This document shows, piece by piece, positions 16,283-25,420 of a stretch of 64,000 nucleotides of DNA. The first letter of the stretch is position 1, and the number at the start of each line of letters is the position of its first letter. Where the stretch lies: the NCBI RefSeq assembly GCF_000422905.1, contig NZ_AUGY01000043.1, forward strand, positions 1 through 64,000, in the 5' to 3' direction. Under the pieces are notes generated by a model. It made no database searches, was not told where the DNA came from, and was given only the letters and a program-made list of their open reading frames with translations. The position numbers and the translations under genes are program-made. This DNA is from Paenibacillus alginolyticus DSM 5050 = NBRC 15375. GTDB lineage: Bacteria > Bacillota > Bacilli > Paenibacillales > NBRC-103111.

Positions 16283-17308
16283 ATGCCTGAAAATGATACA
16301 AAACAAATTACGGATATTCCATTCTCGGTCCTGGATCTCTCTCCAATTGCAGATGGAAGTACGCCGGCTGATTCTTTTCGCAATACTTTGGAGCTGGCCC
16401 GGCTCGCTGAAAAGCTGGGGTATAACCGATATTGGCTCGCTGAGCATCATAATATGCCATTTATCGCCAGCTCTGCAACATCGGTAGTCATTTCCCATGT
16501 TGCAGCAGGAACATCAAAAATCCGGGTAGGTTCAGGCGGCATTATGCTGCCGAATCATGCACCTCTTGTTATTGCTGAGCAATTTGGTACTCTGGAATCA
16601 TTATATCCAGGACGTATTGATCTTGGCTTGGGCCGTGCGCCAGGCACTGATCAGCTTACCGCACGTGCATTAAGACGTGACTTGAGAAGTTCAGGAGAAG
16701 ATTTCCCTGAGCAGCTGGCTGAGCTCCGGAATTACTTTGACCCTTCCCCGGCACAAGGATATAGTCATGTTAAAGCAATTCCGGGTGAGGGATTAAACAT
16801 ACCTATTTGGCTGTTAGGTTCAAGCGGATACAGTGCCCAGCTGGCAGGAGAGCTTGGACTGCCGTTTGCATTTGCGAGCCATTTCTCGCCGCATAACACA
16901 CTGCCGGCTATCCAGCTGTACCGCCGTTCGTTTAAGCCTTCTAAAGTACTGGACAAGCCGCATGCAATGGTAGGGCTAAACATCATTGCGGCCGACACAG
17001 ATCAAGAAGCTGAGCGGCTCGCTACAACATTACAGCAGCAGTTCTTGAATTTGATGCGCGGGAAGGAAGTCCCATTGCAGCCGCCAGTGGATAATATTAA
17101 TGATATAGCGAACGACTATGAAATAGCTGCCCTTCAGAATCAATTAGGAACTTCGATTGTCGGCAGTCCTCAAATCGTAAAAGAAAAGCTGGAAAAGTTT
17201 CTGGATGAAAGTCAAGCCGATGAAATCATGGCAATCGCCCAGGTTTACGATCATAAGGCCCGCCTCCATTCCTATGAAATATTGGCAGAAATTACACAGC
17301 TAAAATAG
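16283..17308 (+). CDS. LLM class flavin-dependent oxidoreductase, group 1 (paralogue)
   Basis: The 341-residue product aligns along its whole length with the preceding gene product: [42 protein letters not shown], and the shared ending with [13 protein letters not shown]. The ribosome-binding site is weak (AAAGAAAGAAGATGAG). The 156-base gap before it is AT-rich and may hold a separate promoter. Substrate unknown. Confidence 0.9.
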   Translation: MPENDTKQITDIPFSVLDLSPIADGSTPADSFRNTLELARLAEKLGYNRYWLAEHHNMPFIASSATSVVISHVAAGTSKIRVGSGGIMLPNHAPLVIAEQFGTLESLYPGRIDLGLGRAPGTDQLTARALRRDLRSSGEDFPEQLAELRNYFDPSPAQGYSHVKAIPGEGLNIPIWLLGSSGYSAQLAGELGLPFAFASHFSPHNTLPAIQLYRRSFKPSKVLDKPHAMVGLNIIAADTDQEAERLATTLQQQFLNLMRGKEVPLQPPVDNINDIANDYEIAALQNQLGTSIVGSPQIVKEKLEKFLDESQADEIMAIAQVYDHKARLHSYEILAEITQLK

Positions 17309-17416
17309 GTCAAAACTAGCCGATCCTTATGGCAAGCTTTTAATAGTCTATGTTATCCATTTGCTAAATAGCAAAACCCTTTAACAAACTTGATGTAAAC
17401 AAAAGGAGAAAAAAAG

Positions 17417-18538
17417 ATGAATCCAAAATATGAAGCTGCTTTTAAACCATTTACCTTCCGTTCTGGAGTTGAAATAAAGAACCGTATTACAATGGCACCC
17501 ATGACCAATACGGCGGCACATGAAAATGGTGAAGTATCAGACGAAGAAGTTGCATATTATCAAGAACGTGCCGGTGGTGTAGGAGCGGTAATCACCGCAT
17601 GCACATACGTCACCAGGAATGGAAAAGGATTCCCGGGTGAATTTGGTGCAGATTCCGATTCCCTAATCCCTAGTTTAAGACGTGTGGCGACAGCTATACA
17701 GGAAAAAGGTTCAAAGGCGATTTTACAAATTTTTCACGGTGGCAGAATGTGCCCGCCTGAAGAATTACTCGATCGTCAACCAATTGCTCCGAGTGCGGTA
17801 GCAGCGGAACGGGACGATGCCGTGGTACCTAGGGAAATGACAGCAGACGAAATCGATGAAATTATTAAAGCATTTGGTGAAGCAACCAGAAGAGCAATCG
17901 AAGCTGGGTATGATGGAGTTGAAATCCATGGTGCCAATACGTATTTGATTCAGCAATTCTTTTCTCCACACTCAAATCGCAGAACTGACAAGTGGGGTGG
18001 AACGCTGGAAAAACGTATGTCCTTCCCGCTTGCTGTAGTTGACGCTGTTAAAAAAGCAGTTTCAGACCATGCAACAAAACCTTTTATCATCGGCTATCGG
18101 TTATCGCCTGAAGAAAGAGAAAAACCTGGCATCACCATGGAAGATACGTTGCAATTAGTGGACAAGTTAGCGGACCAGGACCTGGATTATCTCCATATTT
18201 CTGTCGGCGGCTTTTGGAACGGATCAATCCGTGATGATAACGATCAGACATCCCGAGTTGTTATGATCCATGAGCGTGTCGGCGATCGTGTTCCTGTGAT
18301 GGGTGTTGGGATGCTGCGGATACCCGATGAAGTGATGAAAGCATTCGAAACAGGTGTACCTTTAATCGCTTTAGGGAGGGAATTGATAATGGAACCTCAG
18401 TGGGTACAAAAAGTACAAGCCGGTGAAGAAGACAAAATCCGTACTACATTATCTAAAAAAGATCAAAAAGAACTGGCTATTTCTGATAAAATGTGGGAGT
18501 ACTATACTGGCTTCCCTGGCTGGCTTCCTATTGTATAA
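17417..18538 (+). CDS. NADH-dependent flavin oxidoreductase, Old Yellow Enzyme family
   Basis: A 373-residue FMN-binding TIM barrel. It has KNRITMAPMTNTAAHENG at the N-terminus, LQIFHGGRMCPP, GYDGVEIHGANTYLIQQFFSP (the His-Gly-Ala-Asn pair that holds substrate), SNRRTDKWGG, and GVGMLRIPDEV near the phosphate site. Members reduce activated alkenes, quinones or nitro compounds. It follows the three luciferase-like genes and has its own terminator. It probably works on the same chemical class, as electrophile detoxification or breakdown of an organic substrate. AAAAGGAG precedes ATG. Confidence 0.9.
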   Translation: MNPKYEAAFKPFTFRSGVEIKNRITMAPMTNTAAHENGEVSDEEVAYYQERAGGVGAVITACTYVTRNGKGFPGEFGADSDSLIPSLRRVATAIQEKGSKAILQIFHGGRMCPPEELLDRQPIAPSAVAAERDDAVVPREMTADEIDEIIKAFGEATRRAIEAGYDGVEIHGANTYLIQQFFSPHSNRRTDKWGGTLEKRMSFPLAVVDAVKKAVSDHATKPFIIGYRLSPEEREKPGITMEDTLQLVDKLADQDLDYLHISVGGFWNGSIRDDNDQTSRVVMIHERVGDRVPVMGVGMLRIPDEVMKAFETGVPLIALGRELIMEPQWVQKVQAGEEDKIRTTLSKKDQKELAISDKMWEYYTGFPGWLPIV

Positions 18539-18670
18539 GGAGTTCACTTATCTCATTCCATCTCTGCTTCCTTGAATTGTTTAACAAAAAATGGGAATCG
18601 CGATGATAATTGTCCTTGCTCAGCAAGTATAAGAATATACCTTATACTAAACAAGACGGAACATTATAAA

Positions 18671-18700
18671 GGGAAACCATCTTAGTGGTTTCCCTCCTTT
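18671..18700 (+). terminator. terminator after the Old Yellow Enzyme gene
   Basis: GGGAAACCA at 18671-18679 pairs with TGGTTTCCC at 18686-18694, followed by a short pyrimidine/T stretch. Confidence 0.7.
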
Positions 18701-18755
18701 ATTGAGTATTAGAGCAGAAAATCAGCCATAGTTCATTTGTTTATGACTAGAAGTT

Positions 18756-18778
18756 ATTGTTAATATATAATCAACAAT
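18756..18778 (+). promoter_or_regulatory. imperfect 23-base dyad upstream of the SDR gene
   Basis: ATTGTT (18756-18761) and AACAAT (18773-18778) bound an AT-rich near-palindrome about 30 bases before the SDR start. It overlaps a possible promoter (TTGTTT, 18 bases, TAATAT). It may be an operator; the regulator is unknown. Confidence 0.3.
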
Positions 18779-18807
18779 AGACGCCCATAGAAAGGATTGG
18801 ATCTAAA

Positions 18808-19608
18808 GTGAACCTGGGATTAAAAGATAAAACGGCACTCGTGACAGGCGGCAGTAAAGGTATTGGAAAAGCAATTGCCGTCGCGTTTGCCAAGGAAGGC
18901 ACCAATGTTGTAATTTGTGGCCGTGGTGAAGAAGCATTAAAAGAAGCTGCAGCGGAAATTGAAAAGCTGGGAGGCAATGTGCTTGCCGTTCAGGCGGATT
19001 TAACGAAACAATCTGATGTGGAACATCTGGTCTCCTCTGCAATCGACCGCTTCAAATCAATCGATATACTCGTAAATAATGCAGGAATAGCCAGTGGATT
19101 TGATGATTTTGAAACATTGGATATAGAGGCCTGGCAGCATATATTTGATGTGAATGTATTTGGGACTGTCCGCGTAACCAAAGCAGTTATCCCTTTTATG
19201 AAAAAAGCCGGATTTGGACGCATCATTAATATTTCATCGGAATCAGGGCTTCAGCCTGATTCGTTTATGCCTCATTATAATGCTTCAAAGGCAGCAATTA
19301 TCAATTTTTCAAAGAGCTTATCAAAGGCGTATGCCGCACAGGGAATTCTGGTGAATACTGTGTCACCAGCATTTATCATGACACCAATGCTGGAAAATCT
19401 ATTAAAAGATAATGCGAAGCAGCTGAATATAACCTATGAAGAAGCTACTCAACAATTTTTAAAGGAAAACCGTCCACATGTCGAAGTAAAACGGCCTGGA
19501 ACAGTTGATGAAGCAGCGTCTGCTGTTGTTTATCTTGCTTCTGAACAGGCTTCCTTTATTAATGGTGTAAACCTTCGGGTAGATGGCGGTTCGGTTGCGA
19601 GTATATAA
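18808..19608 (+). CDS. short-chain dehydrogenase/reductase
   Basis: A 266-residue classical SDR: TGGSKGIGKA binds NAD(P), NNAG follows, and the catalytic set is Ser in IINISSESG, Tyr-Asn-Ala-Ser-Lys (YNASK). The C-terminus FINGVNLRVDGGSVASI is typical of the family. The start is GTG at 18808 with AAAGGA about 11 bases upstream. It closes the flavoenzyme island but has its own promoter region after a terminator, so co-regulation is not certain. Substrate unknown. Confidence 0.88.
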   Translation: MNLGLKDKTALVTGGSKGIGKAIAVAFAKEGTNVVICGRGEEALKEAAAEIEKLGGNVLAVQADLTKQSDVEHLVSSAIDRFKSIDILVNNAGIASGFDDFETLDIEAWQHIFDVNVFGTVRVTKAVIPFMKKAGFGRIINISSESGLQPDSFMPHYNASKAAIINFSKSLSKAYAAQGILVNTVSPAFIMTPMLENLLKDNAKQLNITYEEATQQFLKENRPHVEVKRPGTVDEAASAVVYLASEQASFINGVNLRVDGGSVASI

Positions 19609-19614
19609 ATTAAG

Positions 19615-19768
19615 CTAATTCTTAAGAAAAAAACTTACTTGATTCCGCCCGTTTTCTTTAGATATGTATAAAGCTTTATCAGCCCGAGATAGTAAAGAAT
19701 GCTTCGCCACACCTTTTTATATTCTGTAACACCAAAACTGCATGTGATTTTTCTTTGAATAGTCCTAG
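19615..19768 (-). pseudogene. decayed C-terminal fragment of a GGDEF (diguanylate cyclase) domain
   Basis: The minus strand reads ITCSFGVTEYKK in one frame and, after a frameshift, AKHSLLSRADKALYISKENG with RNQV and a stop at 19615. This is the conserved end of GGDEF domains (SFGV ... RADKALYxAKxxGRN). The GGDEF signature and everything N-terminal are absent. Confidence 0.6.
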
Positions 19769-19787
19769 GGATGATTGGAGCTTACCG

Positions 19788-20267
19788 TTATTTATGGTAA
19801 GGTTCCCCCCGATTTATCCGCATCGCGCGATAAATCTGCTCCACCAGCACCAGCCGCATCAGCTGGTGCGGCAGCGTCATGCGGCCAAAAGACAGCCGCA
19901 TATCCGCACGGCGCAGCACCTCGCTAGATAGCCCCAGCGAGCCGCCGATCACGAAGGCCACCTGGCTCCGCCCGTAGGTGGCCAACTTGTCGAGCGAGCC
20001 TGCCAGCTGCTCGCTCGTCCACATCTCACCGTCGATGGCCAGCGCCACGACGTACACGTCCGCGGCGAGCTTGGCCAACAGCCGCTCGCCCTCCTTCACA
20101 CGCACCTGCTGCTCCTCAGCAGGGCTCATGTTCTCCGGTGCCTTCTCATCCGGCACCTCAATCATCTGCACCTTGGCATACGGCCCAAGGCGCTTCACAT
20201 ACTCCGCGATCCCGTCCACGAGATAGCGCTCTTTCAATTTCCCTACGGTTAATATCTGTATATGCAT
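19788..20267 (-). CDS. rlmH: 23S rRNA (pseudouridine1915-N3)-methyltransferase
   Basis: RlmH is a SPOUT methyltransferase that methylates pseudouridine 1915 in helix 69 of 23S rRNA on 70S ribosomes, using S-adenosylmethionine. The 159-residue length is standard. The N-terminus [13 protein letters not shown] and the knot region ([14 protein letters not shown]...[19 protein letters not shown]) with C-terminal NRGEPYHK are diagnostic. ATG at 20267 is chosen over a TTG nine bases upstream because of GGGGAG spacing. The coding sequence is visibly more GC-rich than the accessory genes to its left, marking the start of core genome. Confidence 0.97.
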   Translation of the reverse strand: MHIQILTVGKLKERYLVDGIAEYVKRLGPYAKVQMIEVPDEKAPENMSPAEEQQVRVKEGERLLAKLAADVYVVALAIDGEMWTSEQLAGSLDKLATYGRSQVAFVIGGSLGLSSEVLRRADMRLSFGRMTLPHQLMRLVLVEQIYRAMRINRGEPYHK

Positions 20268-20290
20268 AACCGACAATCTCCCCTCATTTG

Positions 20291-20427
20291 CTCCATTGGA
20301 TAAAATACAATCAAATTGAGCTCATTCACCTTATTTGCCCGTTTTCATTAGAACAAATCCAACAGAATGCTCCAAAATCAGCTCTTTTAAGCCATTTCGA
20401 CATATTCCACTGTATAAATCCAATGGA
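20291..20427. repeat. spaced inverted repeat in the rlmH upstream gap
   Basis: CTCCATTGGAT (20291-20301) and ATCCAATGG (20419-20427) are inverted copies about 115 bases apart in the 280-base gap between rlmH and the CxxH/CxxC gene. No gene is supported in the gap. Confidence 0.35.
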
Positions 20428-20522
20428 ACTAACCCCAACCGCCGATGTCATGAGATATAGTTGGATGTCATCCAATCAAATTCATCCAGTTTAGGTTTTT
20501 CTACTTTCCTCCCAACCCAAAC

Positions 20523-20547
20523 AAAAAAGGAAGGCCTCCGCCTCCCT
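20523..20547 (-). terminator. terminator of the htrA-CxxH/CxxC transcript
   Basis: On the minus strand GGGAGGC pairs with GCCTTCC around GGA and is followed by six T. It sits directly after the CxxH/CxxC protein stop. Confidence 0.75.
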
Positions 20548-20714
20548 CATACAACTAGAAATCGCGCTAACTCCTTGCAATGCTCGCAGTGCGTCGGTGG
20601 CTCCCAACTAGCGAAGTGAGTCTTCTGCAGATCCACAATGTCCGGAGCCTCCTCATACTCATCAACAAACTCATCAATCGCGATTTCCACATGATCTTTA
20701 CAAACTACATGCAT
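20547..20714 (-). CDS. CxxH/CxxC protein, BA_5709 family
   Basis: A 55-residue protein with MHVVCKDHVEIAIDEFVDEY at the start and HCEHC near the end. The C-x-x-H and C-x-x-C pairs would hold one zinc ion. This is a small conserved family (TIGR04129) seen next to the HtrA/YyxA gene in Bacillales. Function is not known. ATG at 20714 has GAGAGG upstream. Confidence 0.88.
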   Translation of the reverse strand: MHVVCKDHVEIAIDEFVDEYEEAPDIVDLQKTHFASWEPPTHCEHCKELARFLVV

Positions 20715-20782
20715 GCAAGTACCTCTCATCCGCCAATGTTTCTATCCACGCATATATTAACAAGCTTATCATTCATCTTGTA

Positions 20783-22006
20783 TCACTTATCCATCGCCTC
20801 AACCAACGTAACCACCGCATTCAGCTTCTTACCCCCGCGGTAATACACCACGTTGACCTTATCGCCAATCTTCTTCTCGTTGTACAAATATTTCCGCAGC
20901 GAGATCGTACTGTCAATCTTGCGGTCATCCAATTGAACAATAACATCCTGCGCTTTGAGGCCCGCTTCTTTGGCAGGTCCGGACACATCGAAGACGATAA
21001 CTCCAGTCTTAACATCTGCAGGCAGCTTTAATACATCCGTCCCTTTAAAAGCTTGCAGTTCCTGCGTCGAAACACCCATCAACGGTCTCTTCACCTTATG
21101 ATCCTTGATCAAACTATCTATAATCGGCTTCACATTATTAATCGGAATGGCAAAACCTAACCCTTCCACACCCGTATCCGATATCTTCATGGAATTGATT
21201 CCGACAACCTTGCCTTCGATATTCACCAGCGGTCCGCCGCTGTTCCCTTGGTTGATAGCCGCATCCGTTTGGATAACATCCATCTCCCAGTCGTAATCCG
21301 TTCCTTCACGTGCCAGCGAAACAGGTATCGTTCGTTTTGGCGAAGATATAATGCCTTGGGTTACAGTTGGCGAAAATCCGAGTCCAAGCGGGTTGCCTAC
21401 CGCAATCGCCATCTCCCCTGCTCGCAGCGATTCGGAGTCACCGAATTCAGCAAGCACTTTGATGTCTTTTCCATCTGCTTCCAGCAAGGCTAGATCCGTA
21501 ATCCGATCACGCCCGATTAGGGTTGCTTTGCGATGCTCACCTTGGAAATTAACGATTTCGAACTGGTTCCCGCTCTCAACAACGTGACTATTCGTCACAA
21601 TTCGAACTTTATCACCATTCCGTGCGAAAATAACACCCGAGCCAATCCCCAGTCCAGTCTCTTGGCCTTTATCATCCTTCTTCGAGGAAATAACGCTGAC
21701 CACAGCAGGCTTTATTTTCTCCGTTGCCGCCACGACAGAATCGTTGCTGTTCATCGGATGCGCCTCGGCTTTTGCCACTGAAGCTGGTATCGCTAGCGGA
21801 GCCCCTGAGGTATTACTTTTCCCGAATCCGGCTACTAATCCGACTAGCAAAAGCATGGCTAACGCTCCGCCAACTCCAGCAATGAGGGCCACATTCCGTC
21901 TGCGACCCGCGAAGCTTGTGAATGCCCCTGTCCCTTTGGGACGCCAAGTATCCTGGCGCTGTTTGGACCTTTTGGTGGAATAAAAATCATCATCAAACAA
22001 ACTCAT
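20783..22006 (-). CDS. yyxA: HtrA-like membrane-anchored serine protease (S1C) with PDZ domain
   Basis: A 407-residue quality-control protease. A cytoplasmic basic N-terminus precedes one membrane anchor (about residues 40-60, VALIAGVGGALAMLLLVGLV), so the catalytic part faces the outside. The triad is visible: His in VTNSHVVESG, Asp in ITDLALLEAD, Ser in INQGNSGGPLVN. A PDZ domain fills the last about 100 residues (LMGVSTQELQAF...AGLKAQDVIVQLDD). ATG at 22006 is favoured by GAGGAGGG. It is the usual downstream neighbour of the wal operon. Confidence 0.93.
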   Translation of the reverse strand: MSLFDDDFYSTKRSKQRQDTWRPKGTGAFTSFAGRRRNVALIAGVGGALAMLLLVGLVAGFGKSNTSGAPLAIPASVAKAEAHPMNSNDSVVAATEKIKPAVVSVISSKKDDKGQETGLGIGSGVIFARNGDKVRIVTNSHVVESGNQFEIVNFQGEHRKATLIGRDRITDLALLEADGKDIKVLAEFGDSESLRAGEMAIAVGNPLGLGFSPTVTQGIISSPKRTIPVSLAREGTDYDWEMDVIQTDAAINQGNSGGPLVNIEGKVVGINSMKISDTGVEGLGFAIPINNVKPIIDSLIKDHKVKRPLMGVSTQELQAFKGTDVLKLPADVKTGVIVFDVSGPAKEAGLKAQDVIVQLDDRKIDSTISLRKYLYNEKKIGDKVNVVYYRGGKKLNAVVTLVEAMDK

Positions 22007-22223
22007 ATCGGGTCCCTCCTCGCTGATGGGGGTTAAGTATCCTCGGATTATTTTTTTAACGTTTTCCTTAGTTTGTTTTTCAATCCCGCCATAAATGGTT
22101 ATTTTCAAAAAACAGGAATGTTTCCTTCACTTCTTGCCTACAATAATAGTAAACCAAATCTCTTAACGAAATACTAGAGTTATCTGCAATTTTAAATCAG
22201 ACAAATAAAGGAGAATGCTCAGA

Positions 22224-22433
22224 ATGAACCGTATTCCTTCTCATTTTGATGAAATCAATATGATTGGTAAGCTCGCTGACCTCAAAGATAGCCACTACCA
22301 CCAGTCTCTCGTCCTCTCATCTCTCATTCAAGTTCTGATCGATAAGGGTCTTATCACCGCGCAGGAGATCCAGCTCAAATCCAAAGAGCTCGACGCCGCG
22401 CTTACTCCGAATCCAATACATCCCATTTCGTAG
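22224..22433 (+). CDS. small hypothetical protein overlapping walJ tail-to-tail
   Basis: A 69-residue plus-strand frame (MNRIPSHFDEINMIGKLADL) with AAAGGAG upstream of ATG at 22224. The middle (SLVLSSLIQVLIDKGLITAQEI) resembles the helix-turn segment found in nitrile hydratase beta-type proteins, but the similarity is short. Its last 32 bases overlap the 3' end of walJ on the other strand. The good ribosome-binding site and the gap it fills suggest it is real; function unknown. Confidence 0.6.
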   Translation: MNRIPSHFDEINMIGKLADLKDSHYHQSLVLSSLIQVLIDKGLITAQEIQLKSKELDAALTPNPIHPIS

Positions 22434-23202
22434 AGCGGTCAAAATATGTATCCATCAGCCGCAGCTGTTTAGCTTCAGGGGCACGCTCTTGTACTATGTT
22501 ATTCACCGTTAGCCTGGCCAAATCCATTAAATTATGGTCACGGCTTAAATGTGCCATATAGACCGACTTCGTCTTGTGCGTCAACACGTCACAGAGCGCT
22601 TCCCCTGCAGCTTCATTGGATAAATGGCCCTTGTCCCCAAGGATACGACGCTTAATACTCCATGGATAGTGCCCCACGCGCAGCATGTCCACATCGTGAT
22701 TCGTCTCGAGTACCAAGCTATCTGAATCGGTAATCTTTTCTTTGACCTTCTCACTCATGTAGCCCAAATCCGTTACAACGCTTAACTTCTGTTCTCCTTC
22801 ATAAAAGCAGTACCCCACCGGCTCCGCTGCATCATGTGATATTCCGAATGACTCCACGCGCAGCGTACCGAATTCCTCGATACCTCCGGTTTCCATGACC
22901 CTTTTGTTGCCTTCCGCGATCACACCGATTTGACGGTCGAGCTCTTCCCAAGTCTTCTCATTTGCATAAATAGGCAAATCATATTTGCGAGCCAGCGCTC
23001 CCAGCCCTTTAATATGATCCGAATGCTCGTGTGTGACCAGAATGGCATCAATACTGCTCGCCTCGAGCTCACGTTCCTTCATTAACAGCTCCATCTTCTT
23101 GGCGCTAAAACCCACATCTATCAGCAGCTTGATTTCACCATTGTCAACCACCGTCGCATTACCCGTCGAACCGCTCGACAGTACCGTAAACCTCATACCC
23201 AT
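22402..23202 (-). CDS. walJ: metallo-beta-lactamase-fold hydrolase of the wal operon
   Basis: A 266-residue YycJ/WalJ-type protein with the HxHxDH metal motif (VTHEHSDHIKGLG), a distal His in YMAHLSRDHNL, and the substrate loop SSGSTGNATVV at the N-terminus. Family members are exonuclease-like phosphodiesterases linked to coordination of replication and cell division. Start at 23202 (MGMRF) follows AGAGGAGTAGG. It follows walI by 65 bases, in the same operon order as in B. subtilis. Confidence 0.93.
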   Translation of the reverse strand: MGMRFTVLSSGSTGNATVVDNGEIKLLIDVGFSAKKMELLMKERELEASSIDAILVTHEHSDHIKGLGALARKYDLPIYANEKTWEELDRQIGVIAEGNKRVMETGGIEEFGTLRVESFGISHDAAEPVGYCFYEGEQKLSVVTDLGYMSEKVKEKITDSDSLVLETNHDVDMLRVGHYPWSIKRRILGDKGHLSNEAAGEALCDVLTHKTKSVYMAHLSRDHNLMDLARLTVNNIVQERAPEAKQLRLMDTYFDRSTKWDVLDSE

Positions 23203-23267
23203 CTTCCCTACTCCTCTATGCTTACATGTCATCCATCTAGCCGTTCATTGTTGTCTATCCCACTTGC

Positions 23268-24095
23268 TTACTTCTTATCCTTGCTCTTGTCGCTGCCATT
23301 TTCAGGGTTCTCTGTTGATTTCGCACCATCTACTTGCGTACCAAATGGAGCCAATTCAGACTCTTTCTGCGGAGACTCAACCGCTCCATTGAAAGCTTGC
23401 ACATAATAAATATCTCCGTTATCGATCCTAATTCGCCAATGCGGAAACATCGGTTGTGTTTCTGAATTATACGGCTGTCCGTGATACCCCAGTCTGACTT
23501 CCGTAATAATGGCGCCATCACTCAAATAGTTGTCCACTAAGCTGCGAACAGCTAACTGAGCCGGGATCAGCTTCTGCTCTATTTGCTCTACTCCTGATTC
23601 TACTTCAACATAAACTTGACGGTAACTGGTAATTTCTCCATTATTCTCATTCAGTTCCACTCTTACATCGAAGAGAGGAATCTTGCCATATAGCTGCGTG
23701 AACACATAAACGCCTTTTCGACTAATCGCTGAATCCAATTGGTATAAGCCAAAATTCGGTATCTCCGACTGAGCTTGAACTTCTTTGCTAGCCCCTTTAC
23801 CAAGCAGATTGCCCATATTAATGGGCGTTTTCAGCGTCTTCAGTTCGCTAGGCTTCATATTATCGTCATACTTCACCGTTATGACTTTCATCTTCGGTTG
23901 ATCCGTCGGCAACTCATCCATTAGCCGTATATTTTTATTTCGGAGCGCGTTATTCAGCTCTTCCACGGTACCAGATGTGTCCAAAGCGATTTCCGTCTGA
24001 TTGGAACGATTGGTGGACCAAAGTTGGAACCCAAGAATCAAATTCAACATCAAAAAGGAACAAATCAAAATCGTTTTAGCCCGACTCCAATTCAT
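23268..24095 (-). CDS. walI: WalK-regulating membrane protein WalI (YycI)
   Basis: A 275-residue protein with one N-terminal membrane helix (RAKTILICSFLMLNLILGF) and an extracellular YycI domain. With WalH it forms a membrane complex that modulates the WalK kinase. The C-terminus is a short charged tail (ENGSDKSKDKK). It lies 35 bases after walH. The position and topology support the call more than any single motif. Confidence 0.88.
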   Translation of the reverse strand: MNWSRAKTILICSFLMLNLILGFQLWSTNRSNQTEIALDTSGTVEELNNALRNKNIRLMDELPTDQPKMKVITVKYDDNMKPSELKTLKTPINMGNLLGKGASKEVQAQSEIPNFGLYQLDSAISRKGVYVFTQLYGKIPLFDVRVELNENNGEITSYRQVYVEVESGVEQIEQKLIPAQLAVRSLVDNYLSDGAIITEVRLGYHGQPYNSETQPMFPHWRIRIDNGDIYYVQAFNGAVESPQKESELAPFGTQVDGAKSTENPENGSDKSKDKK

Positions 24096-24130
24096 GATCC
24101 AACCAACCTTTCCTCAGAAATGAAACATGT

Positions 24131-25420
24131 CTACTCCATAAAATCATACGTGCCATCTCGCAGCTCAATAGCCCACGTTGCCGTCAATACAAGCGTCTTA
24201 TCCGTTACTACCGGACGATACGCTGGGAATATAGACAAAATACTAGAACGCTTCTGATAATACTGCAGCCTTTCTTCCAAAGCGTCGCCAGACATAATTT
24301 CGAAATCACGCCGCTGTACCGTCTTCAAATCAGGAATAATCATTGACCGCTCGAATCCAGAAATAATTCCCTTCTGAACCTGCATTTTCATGGAGCCAAA
24401 GCCTTCAGTCTGCGGTGTAATAATCGGCAAAGATTCATAGTACTGTCGGAACGTGAACGTGTGATTATCGATTAACTGCTTCTGCGGTGTTCGAGAAACC
24501 ATATATTTCCCATCCCAGCCGATATGCTGATTAATAAATTTGATACCCGCCTGCAAGTCATCTAATACATCCGTTTTACTTTCTACAGGTGCAACAGGAT
24601 CCGAATACGTGACCCACCGCAGATCTCGGTTTAGCTGAAAACCGCGCTTGCTGTCCGTATATATTTCAGAACCGTCGCGCTCTTTGAGATAGCGTGTAAT
24701 ACCCGGATCAACGAATAGGCTTTGTTTCAATTGATCTGCCGTCAACAAGCTATAGCTAAATATATAGTTCGGCAGTCGCAGCGGCTTTATTGGGAGATAG
24801 TAATCCCCGCTGTTTGTCGTTTTGTATAGATTCGTCAGGTCACCAAATGCCGCGAAATTTTCCACATCTTTACTTGTAAAATCGGCCGAGATGACTTCGT
24901 ACCCAACGCCAGGGGAATCCGTAAAGAAGAAAGCACGCACATCCTCGTTATTGCCCTTCGAATAAATCCAAATTCGCGTGATTTTATCATTATCAACCGG
25001 CATTTCGCCTTCAATCCGCAGCAGCTGCTGCAGAATCGTAAAAGGAATCCCGTCACGGAATCGAATCTCAACCCCTTGCTGTTTCGTACGAACTTCTTCC
25101 CAGTTCACATTGACCAAATACATCGACGTTTTGCGAAAGCCTTTAAAGCTTCGCTGCTTAATATTATCGAGCAATCGTGTGTAATAGTAATTGTTAGGAT
25201 ACAGAACAGAGTGCTGTTGATTGCCTAGATGCACGATAATTTGATCAGGGAACAGCATGTCATGCAGCTCCGATTGCTTCCCTAATGTCTCCGTCTGAAC
25301 ATAATTACTTTGTTGAATAGGCTCGATCTTAGGCGGGGTGTACGAAGCTAAATAGAAGCTTTGGTACAAGCTTGTTCCAATCAGAACGACAAGTAGGATG
25401 GATTTCAGACTCTCGATCAT
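24131..25420 (-). CDS. walH: WalK-regulating membrane protein WalH (YycH)
   Basis: A 429-residue YycH-type protein with an N-terminal membrane helix (SILLVVLIGTSLYQSFYLA) and a long extracellular part. The family binds WalK and WalI and adjusts kinase activity. Start ATG at 25420 overlaps the walK stop as ATGA, so the two are translationally coupled. Confidence 0.9.
   Translation of the reverse strand: MIESLKSILLVVLIGTSLYQSFYLASYTPPKIEPIQQSNYVQTETLGKQSELHDMLFPDQIIVHLGNQQHSVLYPNNYYYTRLLDNIKQRSFKGFRKTSMYLVNVNWEEVRTKQQGVEIRFRDGIPFTILQQLLRIEGEMPVDNDKITRIWIYSKGNNEDVRAFFFTDSPGVGYEVISADFTSKDVENFAAFGDLTNLYKTTNSGDYYLPIKPLRLPNYIFSYSLLTADQLKQSLFVDPGITRYLKERDGSEIYTDSKRGFQLNRDLRWVTYSDPVAPVESKTDVLDDLQAGIKFINQHIGWDGKYMVSRTPQKQLIDNHTFTFRQYYESLPIITPQTEGFGSMKMQVQKGIISGFERSMIIPDLKTVQRRDFEIMSGDALEERLQYYQKRSSILSIFPAYRPVVTDKTLVLTATWAIELRDGTYDFME

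Noticed and set aside
19978-20226. Plus-strand frame inside rlmH
   Set aside because: Shadow of rlmH in a GC-rich stretch; the minus-strand product is an unambiguous RlmH.
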